NCBI GenBank assembly: GCA_034436355.1
Contig: DAOTVQ010000047.1
Location: 62,001-126,000, forward strand
Direction of reading: 5' to 3'
Length of the DNA stretch: 64,000 nt
Source of the DNA: CP2-2F sp034436355
Lineage (GTDB): Bacteria > Chloroflexota > Anaerolineae > Aggregatilineales > UBA2796
The notes under the pieces were generated by a model. The model saw only the letters and a list, made by a program, of their open reading frames with translations. It had not been told where the DNA came from and did not search any database. Positions 1-8,273 of this stretch are shown here, piece after piece. The position numbers and the translations under genes were made by a program. The number at the start of each line of letters is the position of its first letter. Within the stretch, counting starts at the first letter, position 1.

Positions 1-1
1 T

Positions 2-499
2 GCGCTGCGGCGCGCCACAAAGCATAACCGCCAACGCACCTCTGATCTCTCGGATGAGCAGTGGGAGTTGATCTATAGCACAGTCGGCGGTGTGCCATTG
101 GCACTGACCCTGCTTGGCTATATGCTGGCGTAATTCGATCTCAGCCTTGTGCTAGAGGCAGCGCGGCAGCCCTGTGAACGTTTTACGGCACTCTATAATT
201 ACATCTACAACGATGCTTGGCAACAGCTTTCGGAAAATGGGCGCGATCTGATGCGCTTCCTCGCTTCCACGCCAAAACAAACCACAACTTTCAACCAACT
301 GCTGAGGCGTGATCTAAGCGCGGCGGAATTGATGGTGGCAATTCGGGAAGTAAACGCGCTGCACCTGCTAGAGATCGGCGGCACACCTGATCAGGTCACC
401 TACCGTTTACTGCCACTGACCCATACCTTTATCAGCACGGGCTTGCCAGATCGTTATCAAGCCGATACGCTAGAGGACGGATCAGTTACAACACACTAA
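2..499 (+). pseudogene. STAND/NB-ARC-type ATPase C-terminal fragment, interrupted by an in-frame TAA
   Basis: The gene enters from the left edge. Frame 2 encodes a helical stretch ending GGVPLALTLLGYMLA, which resembles the GxPLAL motif after the P-loop in NB-ARC/AP-ATPase STAND proteins. A TAA stop at 131-133 is followed in the same frame by FDLSLVLEAARQP and a further 110 residues of winged-helix-like sequence, ending at 499. The two parts read as one continuous protein. A single C-to-T change (CAA Gln to TAA) would explain the break, so this is probably a nonsense pseudogene or a sequence error. Alternatively, the downstream part could start at GTG 149, but it has no convincing ribosome binding site. 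The P-loop and sensor part lie outside the window, so family assignment rests on the GxPLAL motif alone. Confidence 0.6.
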
Positions 500-510
500 G
501 GAGTCAATCA

Positions 511-1245
511 ATGCCCGATCTTGCCTTGCAGCTTTACACAGTGCGTGAGGCACTTGAAGCCGATTTTGACGGCACGCTGCGCCGCATTGCCGAAATGGGC
601 TATCAGGCGGTGGAAACGGCTGGCATGTATGGCGGCACGCCTGAACAAGCGGCACGCCTGTTTGAGTCACTCGGTCTGCGCGTAATCAGCGCGCATGTGA
701 TGCTGCCGCTTGGCGATCAGAAGAATGCCGTTTTGGAAATGCTCGACGCGCTTAAGGTGAAAACGTTGGTTTGCCCATGGCAAGCGCCGGAAAACTTTAC
801 GGATGTGGCGCGCATTCAAGCAATTTGCGATCTGCTGAGCGCCGCGCACGCTGAACTTCAGCCGCGTGGCATTCGGCTTGCCTATCACAACCATCACTTT
901 GAATGCCTGCCGCTACCTGATGGTCGCTTGCCGCTGCTCTACATGGCAGAGCAGCTTTCGCCTGAGATCGTCTTTGAGGTGGATACCTATTGGGTGCAGA
1001 CGGCAGGTGTCTCGGTGGTAGACCTGCTGACGCAGCTTGGTGAACGCGCCGCGCTGTTGCACCTGAAAGATGGCAGCACACGCCCTGAAGATTCGATGGT
1101 GGCGCTTGGCGATGGTGTGATGGACTTTCCCGCTATCGTGCGCGCCAGCCGCGCCGAAGCATGGATTGTGGAGCTTGACCGCTGTGCGACGGACATGCTG
1201 GAGGCAGTGGCAAAAAGCCTTGCCTATGCACAGCAGCTAAGCTGA
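511..1245 (+). CDS. Sugar phosphate isomerase/epimerase (xylose isomerase-like TIM barrel)
   Basis: The 244-aa protein belongs to the AP endonuclease 2 / xylose isomerase-like TIM-barrel family, cytosolic enzymes that isomerise or epimerise sugars and cyclitols at a divalent metal. Visible hallmarks are the opening LALQLYTVRE strand, the GYQAVETAG strand near residue 31, YHNHHFE at 125-131, FEVDTYW at 155-161 and HLKDG at 184-188, which together give the usual His/Glu/Asp metal ligands. The ATG follows an AAGGAG sequence at 498-503. The substrate cannot be told from sequence. The gene follows the broken STAND gene by 11 bases and converges on rlmB with only four bases between the stops. Confidence 0.85.
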   Translation: MPDLALQLYTVREALEADFDGTLRRIAEMGYQAVETAGMYGGTPEQAARLFESLGLRVISAHVMLPLGDQKNAVLEMLDALKVKTLVCPWQAPENFTDVARIQAICDLLSAAHAELQPRGIRLAYHNHHFECLPLPDGRLPLLYMAEQLSPEIVFEVDTYWVQTAGVSVVDLLTQLGERAALLHLKDGSTRPEDSMVALGDGVMDFPAIVRASRAEAWIVELDRCATDMLEAVAKSLAYAQQLS

Positions 1246-1249
1246 ACAG

Positions 1250-2023
1250 CTATTTCGGCTTATCGGCGTGCGCCCAGCCTTGCCAACCACGTGCCTGCCA
1301 CGCCGAATAAAGCGCTACTGAGCCAACGCTGGCAACGTTCAGGCTTTCCACATGCCCGCGCATGGGCAGCGTGATGAGCAGATCACAGGTATCGCGCACG
1401 AGGCGGCGCATCCCTTCGCCTTCGCTGCCCAACACTAAGCCTAGCGCAATGTTGAGGTCAGCGCGGTCTATGGGCAGGATGTTTGGCGAAACATCTAAAC
1501 CCGCCAGCCACAAGCCATACTCTTTCAGCCGCTTCATCGCCTGCACCAAATTTGGCACTTGGGCAATGTGCAGGTGTTCCGCGGCGCCTGATGAGGCATT
1601 CACGACGGCAGGTGTAATGCCCACGCCGCGCCGATCCTGCATCACGACGCCATGCACACCGACGGCATCCGCCGTGCGAAGCAGCGTCCCGACGTTTTGT
1701 GGGTCTTGCAGCAAGTCAAGCAGCAGCACGAATGGCTTTTCGTTCTGCGCCTCGGCTGTTTCAAAGATGGTCTCGATCTCGGCATAGGCGTAGGCGCCAA
1801 CGCGCAGCACCACGCCCTGATGATTGCCACCCTTTGCCAAATCGTCTACCATGCGGCGCGGCACACGCTTCACGGTTAGGTTACGCTCCTCAGCCACCGC
1901 CAAAATATCAGCGACCACGCCGCGCTCTTCGGTGCCTTCGGCAAGGATGAGTTGTTGCAGGCTGCGCTTGCCTGCCCGTAATGTTTCTAGGGCAGCCCAG
2001 CGCCCAAAGATGATCTCAGACAT
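1250..2023 (-). CDS. rlmB: 23S rRNA 2'-O-ribose methyltransferase, TrmH/SpoU family (RlmB-like)
   Basis: The 257-aa protein has an N-terminal L30e-like substrate-binding domain (about residues 1-85, starting with IIFGRWAALETLRAG). A SpoU SAM-binding trefoil-knot domain follows. The three SpoU motifs are clear: NVGTLLRTADAVG, LGSEGEGM and SLNVASVGSVALY. The RlmB subfamily methylates a 23S rRNA guanosine (G2251 in E. coli). TrmH-type tRNA targets cannot be excluded, but the length and the domain order fit RlmB. The gene lies three bases downstream of cysS, an arrangement seen in many bacteria, and is probably co-transcribed with it. Confidence 0.9.
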   Translation of the reverse strand: MSEIIFGRWAALETLRAGKRSLQQLILAEGTEERGVVADILAVAEERNLTVKRVPRRMVDDLAKGGNHQGVVLRVGAYAYAEIETIFETAEAQNEKPFVLLLDLLQDPQNVGTLLRTADAVGVHGVVMQDRRGVGITPAVVNASSGAAEHLHIAQVPNLVQAMKRLKEYGLWLAGLDVSPNILPIDRADLNIALGLVLGSEGEGMRRLVRDTCDLLITLPMRGHVESLNVASVGSVALYSAWQARGWQGWAHADKPK

Positions 2024-2025
2024 GC

Positions 2026-3465
2026 CTACTCCAGACGGTATGTGGTGCCATCAGCGCGGTCTTCCAGCACCACGCCAAGTGCCTTTAGCTGATCGCGCAC
2101 CTGGTCAGCACGCGCAAAGTTCTTCTCGGCACGCGCTTGTTTCCGCACATCAATCAGCAGGCGGATCAGCCCATCGGTCAGCTTCATATCAATGCTATGG
2201 GCGTCGCCTTGCGGCACAATCCCAAGCACCTGACCGCCCAACTCGGCGTAAAGGGTCTCGATTGCCGTCAGCGTTGGCTTATTGATCACCTCGCCGCTGT
2301 TAAGCAGCTTGTTCACTTCTGCGGTGAAGGTCTGCAAAGTGGCAAGTGCCATTGGTGCGTTAAAATCGTCATCCATGGCAGCGATGAACTGAGCGCGGTG
2401 CGCTGCCAACACATCGGCAAAGGTGTTCTCACCCTGATCAGGTGCATCGCGCAGCTTATCCCGCGTTAGGCGGACGGCGCCAACAATGCGCTCCCAGCCG
2501 CGCTCCGCCGCTTGGAGTGCCTCATCACTAAAGTCAATCGGGTTGGTATAGTGCGATTGGAAGATGAAGGTGCGGATGACCTCTGGACGGTAGCGCGCCA
2601 AGGCATCCTTAATGGTGGTGTAGTTGCCGAGCGATTTGGACATCTTCTGCCCATCAACGGTTAAGCTGCCAACCAACAGCCAATAGTTGGCGAAGGGAAC
2701 GCCGTTCGCCGCCTCGCTTTGGGCGATCTCGCACTCGTTGTGCGGGAAGATGTTATCAATGCCGCCGCCGTGAATATCGAAGGTATCGCCCAAGTATTTG
2801 CGCGACATGGCAGAGCATTCAATGTGCCAGCCCGGATAGCCGCGTCCCCATGGGCTGTTCCATTGTAAAATATGCTCCTCCGGCGCCAAAATCCAGAGCG
2901 CGAAGTCTTCAGGGTTGCGCTTGCCGCTGCCCTTCAAACGGCGTGTGCCGGCCTCTTGTTCTTCTAGGCGGCGGTTAGAGAGCTTGCCATACTCGCGCCA
3001 ACTGGTCACATCAAAATAAACGGCATCCTCAGCCACATAAGCGTGACCTTTCTTGATCAGCACCTCAATCATCTCGATTTGCTCTGGCACATGCGCGCTC
3101 GCACGTGGGCTAATATCCGGGCGCACCACACCAAGCGCGTCCATATCGGCAAAGTAGCTGCGTGCGTAGGTCTCCACAATCTGCATAGGTGTGGCAGAGG
3201 CTTGGCGCGCCTTCTTCAGAATGCGATCCTCGCCACTTTCCAACAGGTGCCCAACATCGGTCAGGTTTTGCACATACAGCACGTCGTAGCCGCTAAAACG
3301 CAGATAGCGCACGATCACATCAAAGGAGATATAGGACTTGGCATGTCCCAAATGGGAGTGATCGTAGACAGTCGGACCGCAGACGTACATATTGACTTTG
3401 CCTTCATGGATCGGCACGAAGTCTACTTTTTCACGGTGCAACACGTTATAGACGCGCAGCGGCAT
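2026..3465 (-). CDS. cysS: Cysteinyl-tRNA synthetase
   Basis: This class I aminoacyl-tRNA synthetase charges tRNA-Cys. The 479-aa protein begins MPLRVYNVLH. It shows the zinc ligand C29, the HIGH-type motif HLGH at 38-41, WHIECSAMS and FPHNECE with the remaining zinc ligands, and KMSKSLGNY. The reading frame stays open up to 3744, but the start at 3465 is chosen because the protein then matches the family's usual N terminus and an AGGAG sits at 3474-3478. The upstream 93 codons are low-complexity and overlap a terminator hairpin. A TGGTACAAT extended -10 box on the same strand at 3511-3519 gives a leader of about 40 nt. rlmB follows directly. Confidence 0.95.
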   Translation of the reverse strand: MPLRVYNVLHREKVDFVPIHEGKVNMYVCGPTVYDHSHLGHAKSYISFDVIVRYLRFSGYDVLYVQNLTDVGHLLESGEDRILKKARQASATPMQIVETYARSYFADMDALGVVRPDISPRASAHVPEQIEMIEVLIKKGHAYVAEDAVYFDVTSWREYGKLSNRRLEEQEAGTRRLKGSGKRNPEDFALWILAPEEHILQWNSPWGRGYPGWHIECSAMSRKYLGDTFDIHGGGIDNIFPHNECEIAQSEAANGVPFANYWLLVGSLTVDGQKMSKSLGNYTTIKDALARYRPEVIRTFIFQSHYTNPIDFSDEALQAAERGWERIVGAVRLTRDKLRDAPDQGENTFADVLAAHRAQFIAAMDDDFNAPMALATLQTFTAEVNKLLNSGEVINKPTLTAIETLYAELGGQVLGIVPQGDAHSIDMKLTDGLIRLLIDVRKQARAEKNFARADQVRDQLKALGVVLEDRADGTTYRLE

Positions 3466-3510
3466 ACAGGGAACTCCTGAACGGTATGTACAAAGGCTAC
3501 TCAGCAAGGT

Positions 3511-3519
3511 ATTGTACCA
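3511..3519 (-). promoter_or_regulatory. Extended -10 element for cysS-rlmB
   Basis: Read on the minus strand the sequence is TGGTACAAT, a TG-N-TACAAT extended -10. It lies about 45 bases upstream of the cysS ATG. No good -35 is visible. The box falls directly beyond the hairpin at 3526-3552. Confidence 0.45.
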
Positions 3520-3525
3520 CAAAGG

Positions 3526-3552
3526 CAAGGGCGCCTTCAGAAAGCGCCCTTG
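3526..3552 (-). terminator. Hairpin terminator after the peptidase genes
   Basis: CAAGGGCGC (3526-3534) and GCGCCCTTG (3544-3552) form a perfect 9-bp stem with a 9-nt loop, 17 bases past the stop of the minus-strand protease gene. The T tract beyond it is poor, so it may be partly factor-dependent. Confidence 0.5.
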
Positions 3553-3568
3553 TTTACGCTGAAAGCTG

Positions 3569-4801
3569 CTATCGGCTAGGGGTTGGTTCGTAGGTGGGTG
3601 TGGGCGGCAGGAAAAAGGGCAGCGTTGGTAATGGCGTTGGCACTTCAGGGTTGGCTGCGCCCAACCATGTGCGGAAGGCTGTCTCCATCTCAATGAAAGT
3701 GACGTTCGAGATTGCCTCCAGCGCGGCGCGCTGCGTGCGCCCACCCCGAATCAGTTCCCAAACGCGGCGATGTGCGTCAGCGCCGTAGGTCTCGGTCAGC
3801 CACACCCAGAACATATAGCCCACATCGTATGCCTCGCGCCCACCGGGGCCTTGTTCTTGCAGGGAGGGCAGTGTGCCAGCCTGTGCCCAGCGCCGCACGC
3901 GCTGCTCAATACGCGGACCGCTGGTTAGCTCAAAGAAGGTGGCGTTGCCCTCAATGAACCAGCGCAAGCCCGCCGTGCCGCCATTGGCATACTGATACAG
4001 ATGCGCCACTTCGTGCAGCACGGTATCATTCGCCACTTCCTCAACCGGCTGGATGATCGGATCGTAGACCTGTGCGGTGGCACCCCACGTTTGGCTGGTC
4101 TGCCCAACCACCACAATGCCGCCGCCCACCGTGCCACGCCCCGGCGACCATTCGCCCCACGTCTCAAAGTTGGCGTAGATGATGGCACGCGGCTTGTAGC
4201 CCAGCGGATTCGCCCAGTTTGCCTCGAAGAAGGGACGCTGACGCTCCATCGCGGCAATGGTCATTGGTCCGATCCGATCTGGTACGCCTTCCTGCCAGAA
4301 GATAATAATGTCGTCGGACTCCATGCGCTTCCAATTGCGCGTGTTATCGGCATACTCGTCATACTGGCGCGGCGTTTCGTAGATATTGCCCGCCTCATCT
4401 TGCAGCAGCCACCAATATTCCACACCTGCCCACTGTGGCACGGCGTCGCCCGGCGCACGTTCCCAAACAGCGGTCATTTGTGTGCCTGTTTCGTCAATGG
4501 TGGCGATGCGGCGCGTGCGGCTGCTGACGGGTGAATGCCGCCAAATGGCAGCCGCGCTGACGATCTTACCGCCTGTGCTGGTTGCCTTCAGGGTAAAGGT
4601 GAAGCCATTCGGGAAGTTGCTCTCGAAGGTGCTGTTCAGAATTTCCCATGTGGCGCTGCCGCCATTGTTGGTTGGGCTTGGCTGTGGCGTGGCGGTTGAG
4701 AGGAAGCTGCTCTGCGCCATGGCTGGGAAGCTAACCACAACCAAGGCTGCCACCAGCAGCAAGGCAACGAAGCTGAAAAACACTTCACGTTTGAACATCA
4801 T
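3569..4801 (-). CDS. Secreted gluzincin-type metallopeptidase (peptidase MA-like)
   Basis: The 410-aa exported protein starts MMFKRE, followed by a hydrophobic signal segment (about residues 8-28) ending at an Ala-Met-Ala-Gln cleavage-like site. The middle shows HEVAH at 263-267 and WFIEG with Glu284, which fits the HExxH...E zinc site of peptidase MA-like and other gluzincins. The tail is Pro/Thr-rich and ends PTPTYEPTPSR. The frame is open to 4939, but the extra 46 codons lack signal-peptide character. A GGAG lies 5 bases before ATG 4801 and 8 before the alternative ATG 4798. It follows a paralogue (4831-6084) by 29 bases, so the two look like a tandem duplication in one operon. Substrate unknown. 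Confidence 0.8.
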   Translation of the reverse strand: MMFKREVFFSFVALLLVAALVVVSFPAMAQSSFLSTATPQPSPTNNGGSATWEILNSTFESNFPNGFTFTLKATSTGGKIVSAAAIWRHSPVSSRTRRIATIDETGTQMTAVWERAPGDAVPQWAGVEYWWLLQDEAGNIYETPRQYDEYADNTRNWKRMESDDIIIFWQEGVPDRIGPMTIAAMERQRPFFEANWANPLGYKPRAIIYANFETWGEWSPGRGTVGGGIVVVGQTSQTWGATAQVYDPIIQPVEEVANDTVLHEVAHLYQYANGGTAGLRWFIEGNATFFELTSGPRIEQRVRRWAQAGTLPSLQEQGPGGREAYDVGYMFWVWLTETYGADAHRRVWELIRGGRTQRAALEAISNVTFIEMETAFRTWLGAANPEVPTPLPTLPFFLPPTPTYEPTPSR

Positions 4802-4830
4802 GTACACTCCATGCAAGGTTGAATAGCCAC

Positions 4831-6084
4831 TCACGGGCGACGCGGCGTCGGCTCGTAGGTGGGCGTCGGGAAAAAGAACAAGGTTGGCGTAGGCACAAAA
4901 GTCGGCGGAATCTCGCGCAAGCCAAGCCAATTGCGCCAAGCGATCTCGTAGTCGGTCATGCTCATCCCGGTGACGGTCTCCAGAGCTGTTTCAAAGGTTT
5001 TGCCCTCATTCACAAGGCGGATGATCGCACCCAGACTTTCTATGCCCCAACGCTCATACAAAAAGGCAACTAGTGATGCTGCTTGTGCGTACCAATCGCG
5101 CACACGCGGCAGATCGTTGCGCCCGATGATCGTGCGTGCATCCATCACCGCAAGGCGCTCAAGCTGTCCCGTCCGCGCTAGGACGCGCACACGGGCAATC
5201 TCTTCTGGCACACCTTCCAGCTCATTGTTGACGGCTTGCCCTTCGTTAAACCAGATTGGGATGGCACTGGTGCGCGATCCCATCCAGTAGTTCAGGAAGG
5301 CGTGCGCCAGTTCGTGCGGAATAAGCTGATTGAAGAACCAACGGCGGCGCTCAGCAGCCACCTCTGCTTGGCAGGCGGCATCGCAGTTGGCAATGCTGGC
5401 AGCACGGTTTTCATCCAACCAGCCCACCGTGATGCTGCCAATTGCCACACCGCCAATCCAGCTTTGGCAGAACATACCGTAGATGGTACAGAAATCAGCC
5501 TGTGTGTTATAAACGACCACCCGCAGTTCGTCCTCCGGTGTGAAGCCCGTTGCCTGTGCCGTGTGGTCAAAGCCACGCCGCGCCACATCCAGCAGCGCCG
5601 CCCCAAAGTCTGCATCACGGTCATACCAGTAGACTGCCACTTTGCCATCGCTCAGTGTTTGCCAAGCGCGTGTGCTGTCGCTGATCTCTGCCTGCACCTC
5701 AGGCGTGCGGTAGCGGTTGCCTTGATCGTCAATCAATTCCCAACGGTAAAAGATGACCTGCCATGGCGGGATGGTTTCAAAGCGCAGCTGCCAGACGTAT
5801 TCAAGATCAACCTGCTCAGCCGGTGACTCTACCTCAACACGGTAAGCGAGGTTGGCGCTGAACGAACGCACACGCCAAATGATGCGCGCTGCGATGATAT
5901 TGCCGACCTCACTGCGCGCTGTGATTCGAAAGATGAACGAATCGCGGTAGTTGCTCTCAACGGACTGTTGAAGGACGGTGATCGGCTCATCAGCGCGGAC
6001 AGGCACAGCAAGGCTCAGCGCTGCCACGCCCGACAGTATCAGGCACACAGCAAGGTATAGGTGGATAAAACGCACAGACTTCAT
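4831..6084 (-). CDS. Secreted gluzincin-type metallopeptidase, tandem paralogue
   Basis: The 417-aa exported protein has an N-terminal signal sequence (hydrophobic stretch about residues 9-28, then VRADEP). The zinc site HELAH is at 257-261, and WFNEG at about 278-282 supplies the third ligand Glu281. Four cysteines lie at about 199, 206, 234 and 238 and could form disulphides, a feature missing from the neighbour. The C-terminal tail again ends in PTPTYEPTP. Overall layout matches the downstream gene: signal, beta-rich N-terminal domain, protease domain and Pro/Thr tail. The shared tail suggests a common surface attachment or linker. No specific substrate can be named. Confidence 0.8.
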   Translation of the reverse strand: MKSVRFIHLYLAVCLILSGVAALSLAVPVRADEPITVLQQSVESNYRDSFIFRITARSEVGNIIAARIIWRVRSFSANLAYRVEVESPAEQVDLEYVWQLRFETIPPWQVIFYRWELIDDQGNRYRTPEVQAEISDSTRAWQTLSDGKVAVYWYDRDADFGAALLDVARRGFDHTAQATGFTPEDELRVVVYNTQADFCTIYGMFCQSWIGGVAIGSITVGWLDENRAASIANCDAACQAEVAAERRRWFFNQLIPHELAHAFLNYWMGSRTSAIPIWFNEGQAVNNELEGVPEEIARVRVLARTGQLERLAVMDARTIIGRNDLPRVRDWYAQAASLVAFLYERWGIESLGAIIRLVNEGKTFETALETVTGMSMTDYEIAWRNWLGLREIPPTFVPTPTLFFFPTPTYEPTPRRP

Positions 6085-6099
6085 AACAACAGCACCTGC

Positions 6100-6891
6100 T
6101 TAAACGGACGATTGCCATGCCGCCAAGAGTGCGGCGAGGTCTGCGTAAATCGCATCGGGCGTGATAGAGTCAGTTTCTTCGGCACGGCTGATGCCCGTCA
6201 GCACGAGGGCGCTTTTCATGCCCACGCCGCGCGCGCCGAGTATATCCGTATCCAAGCGATCACCAATCATAAGCGTTTGCTCAGGCAGCCTTCCCAAATA
6301 GCGCAGTGCTGCCTCAAACATTGGCGCGGCGGGCTTGCCGATCATGTGCGGCGCACAGCCCGTCATGGTAGCAACAGCGCTCACAATGGCGCCCGCGCCG
6401 GGCGTGATCACGCCGTTGGGCATGGGAAAGGTGACATCGCCGTTGGTGGCGATGAAGGCTGCACCTGCCAAAATGCGCTGCCCGGCGATGCTCAGCTTCT
6501 CGTAGGTCAGGCTGCGATCCAAGCCAACCACGACGATTTGGGCGTGATCGGGATCGAATGGGTAGCCGTGCGCCGCGATCAGATCGATCAAGTTTTGGCT
6601 GCCAACGGCATAGAAGGGCGTGCCTTGTGGAAAGCGACAGGCGATCTCGGCGGCGGTCACTGCGCCAGAGGTGATGATTTGCCCCGATGTGGCAGGAATG
6701 TCAAAAGCTGCCAAGCGCGTGAGGTACTGATCAGGCGTGCGCGTGCTGTTGTTGGTGATGAAGGCATACGGAATGCCCTGATCGCGCAAAAAGTCAAAGA
6801 AGGCTGGCACGGCGGGCAATTTTTCATCTTCGCGCCACACTACACCATCCAAATCGAGCGCACAGGCGCGGATCGTGCGTAGATCGAGCAT
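6100..6891 (-). CDS. HAD superfamily IIA phosphatase (NagD/AraL-like)
   Basis: The 263-aa cytosolic phosphohydrolase shows HAD motif I DLDGVVW with nucleophile Asp13 and Asp15, motif II ITNNSTRTP near residue 44, a class II cap in the middle and motif IV GDRLDTDILGA. This order defines subfamily IIA (NagD, AraL, phosphoglycolate/4-nitrophenyl phosphatases). The natural substrate is likely a sugar phosphate or phosphoglycolate, but this cannot be decided here. The ATG directly abuts the TAG stop of the DUF1028 gene upstream, so the pair is almost certainly translated from one mRNA. Confidence 0.88.
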   Translation of the reverse strand: MLDLRTIRACALDLDGVVWREDEKLPAVPAFFDFLRDQGIPYAFITNNSTRTPDQYLTRLAAFDIPATSGQIITSGAVTAAEIACRFPQGTPFYAVGSQNLIDLIAAHGYPFDPDHAQIVVVGLDRSLTYEKLSIAGQRILAGAAFIATNGDVTFPMPNGVITPGAGAIVSAVATMTGCAPHMIGKPAAPMFEAALRYLGRLPEQTLMIGDRLDTDILGARGVGMKSALVLTGISRAEETDSITPDAIYADLAALLAAWQSSV

Positions 6892-7764
6892 CTAGTTATG
6901 CGCTCCGAAGCGCTTGCGGATGAATTCGAGCGCCACTGGATCAATCAGGTCGGGATGATCGTCAGGCGTCCAGCGTTCTTCCAGATTTTCCATGCCCACG
7001 AACGACCAAAAGCCTTCCTGCGCTGCCTCATCCCAAACGCCGTCCACTTCACCGTTGTAGTGTCCCGTTCGTTTGAGGATCGCCTTGAGTTCGGCTGCCA
7101 ACGGCGCATTGATCGGAATGCGCACCGATGGATCGGCTTTGCCAAAATAAAGGTGGTGCATCTCGATCAGATCGCGCAGGCGCACCACTGGATCATCATG
7201 ATCATCCACGCGCAGATCGAGCATTCGATCATTATCGCCGCCGTAGCCGCCACCTGCCTTCACAACCAAGACGCCGGCTGACTGCCTGCCGCGCTTATCG
7301 CCACCGGCACGGTCGCCCGCATAGAGCGCCGCCAGCAACCGATCTGCCAGCGCGCCGCTGCTGTTTTGGTAGGCATCTGCCATTGCCTCGATAACGTGCC
7401 TGCCCGCTAAAATGTTCCCTTGGCAGGTGAAGCCCTCGCCCACGAAATGCCCTGCATAGTCAAAGCATTCAGCACCCGTGTGCGCGGCAGCGCCGCCGTG
7501 TTTATCCACCAAGCCCACCTGCCGATGTTCAGCCTCAGGATCGGCGGCTAAGAGTTTGGCGAGCGTTTCCTCAGCGCTCAAGCCCTCTGCCATCAGCCCT
7601 AAGCCATCCACACCAAAGCTGACCTTGGCAAAGGCTTGCGTGGCAACAGCGCCAGCACCCGCCCGCGCCCAACTAACCACAGCCGCCGCCGCCAAAAACT
7701 TGCTGGCAACAGCCACACCCCAGCTTTGCGCTTGAGGATCGTATGCGACGATTGAAAATGTCAT
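6892..7764 (-). CDS. DUF1028 family protein (Ntn-hydrolase-like fold) with C-terminal domain
   Basis: The 290-aa protein starts MTFSIVAYDPQ and continues WGVAVASKFLAAAAVVSWARAG, the standard DUF1028 opening. GGGYGGDNDRMLDLRVDDHDDP near residue 172 is the conserved core. About 80 extra residues (LAAELKAILKRTGHYNGEVDGVWDEA...) look like a peptidoglycan-binding-like helical domain, often found after DUF1028. The family is related in fold to Ntn hydrolases and its activity is not established. No signal peptide is seen. A GGTATACT box on the same strand at 7795-7802 is the probable -10, about 30 bases upstream. It forms a two-gene operon with the HAD phosphatase. Confidence 0.85.
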   Translation of the reverse strand: MTFSIVAYDPQAQSWGVAVASKFLAAAAVVSWARAGAGAVATQAFAKVSFGVDGLGLMAEGLSAEETLAKLLAADPEAEHRQVGLVDKHGGAAAHTGAECFDYAGHFVGEGFTCQGNILAGRHVIEAMADAYQNSSGALADRLLAALYAGDRAGGDKRGRQSAGVLVVKAGGGYGGDNDRMLDLRVDDHDDPVVRLRDLIEMHHLYFGKADPSVRIPINAPLAAELKAILKRTGHYNGEVDGVWDEAAQEGFWSFVGMENLEERWTPDDHPDLIDPVALEFIRKRFGAHN

Positions 7765-7794
7765 GCCTTCACACCCTTTCGCAGATTACTGCCA

Positions 7795-7802
7795 AGTATA
7801 CC
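7795..7802 (-). promoter_or_regulatory. GGTATACT -10 element for the DUF1028-HAD operon
   Basis: On the minus strand the sequence reads GGTATACTT, identical to boxes before priA (33991) and the NarL-type regulator (45512). It lies about 30 bases before the ATG at 7764. No clear -35 was found. Confidence 0.45.
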
Positions 7803-7885
7803 GAAAAAAGCGGCGCGCTGTGGCAAAATCTGAGCGGACGTTAAGGCACCCCACACAACCAAAAGTCGCCGTGCCTACGTAATGA

Positions 7886-7894
7886 TGTTATAAT
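7886..7894 (+). promoter_or_regulatory. Extended -10 promoter of tatA
   Basis: TGTTATAAT is a perfect extended -10 (TG-T-TATAAT), 40 bases upstream of the tatA ATG. The -35 region is weak, as expected for an extended -10 promoter. Confidence 0.6.
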
Positions 7895-7934
7895 GGGTGA
7901 AAACTTGGGGCTATTGCCCAATAGGAGTGCAAAA

Positions 7935-8120
7935 ATGAGTCTCGGTCCAACCGAATTATTGATCATTTTGGTGATTGTGGTGGTGCTGTTTGGTGCAGGT
8001 CGGATTGGGCGGCTTGGGCGCGAACTTGGCACTGCCGTGCGTGAATTTCGGCGCGGCGTGAGTGATGGCGATAAGCCGACCGAGGACGCTAACCGCAATC
8101 TGGCTGACCCAAAAGCCTAG
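7935..8120 (+). CDS. tatA: Twin-arginine translocase subunit TatA
   Basis: The 61-aa membrane protein starts MSLGPTELLIILVIVVVLFG. It has one transmembrane helix (about residues 5-22), the conserved FGAGRIGRLGRELG hinge and amphipathic helix, and then an acidic, charged tail. These are the features of TatA/E, which forms the pore of the twin-arginine export system. The frame opens at 7893, but AGGAG at 7923-7927 fixes the ATG at 7935. tatC and tatB are not in the window. The gene is monocistronic: its own promoter precedes it and a hairpin terminator follows. Confidence 0.9.
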   Translation: MSLGPTELLIILVIVVVLFGAGRIGRLGRELGTAVREFRRGVSDGDKPTEDANRNLADPKA

Positions 8121-8151
8121 CACATACCGCTTATGCAGGGTTACTAAGAAG

Positions 8152-8187
8152 GGCGGCTGGCACACTGCAAGCCGCCGTTTTCCTTTC
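8152..8187 (+). terminator. Rho-independent terminator of tatA
   Basis: GGCGGCT (8152-8158) pairs with AGCCGCC (8170-8176) and is followed by GTTTTCCTTT. Confidence 0.7.
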
Positions 8188-8202
8188 TAGTCCAACTGCC
8201 AA

Positions 8203-8231
8203 TTGACAGATTTTGTGAGCGAAAGCACAAT
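8203..8231 (+). promoter_or_regulatory. Sigma-70-type promoter of the aminotransferase gene
   Basis: A consensus -35 TTGACA (8203-8208) is separated by 17 bases from CACAAT (8226-8231). Transcription would start near 8238, giving a leader of about 36 nt. Confidence 0.6.
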
Positions 8232-8273
8232 CTTGCCTTACAAAACCACTTTGCAACGGCAGGAGCTTTAACC

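Noticed and set aside
6061..6882. 273-codon open frame on the plus strand over the HAD phosphatase
   Set aside because: The minus-strand frame has all HAD motifs; the plus-strand translation matches nothing and has no start signal.
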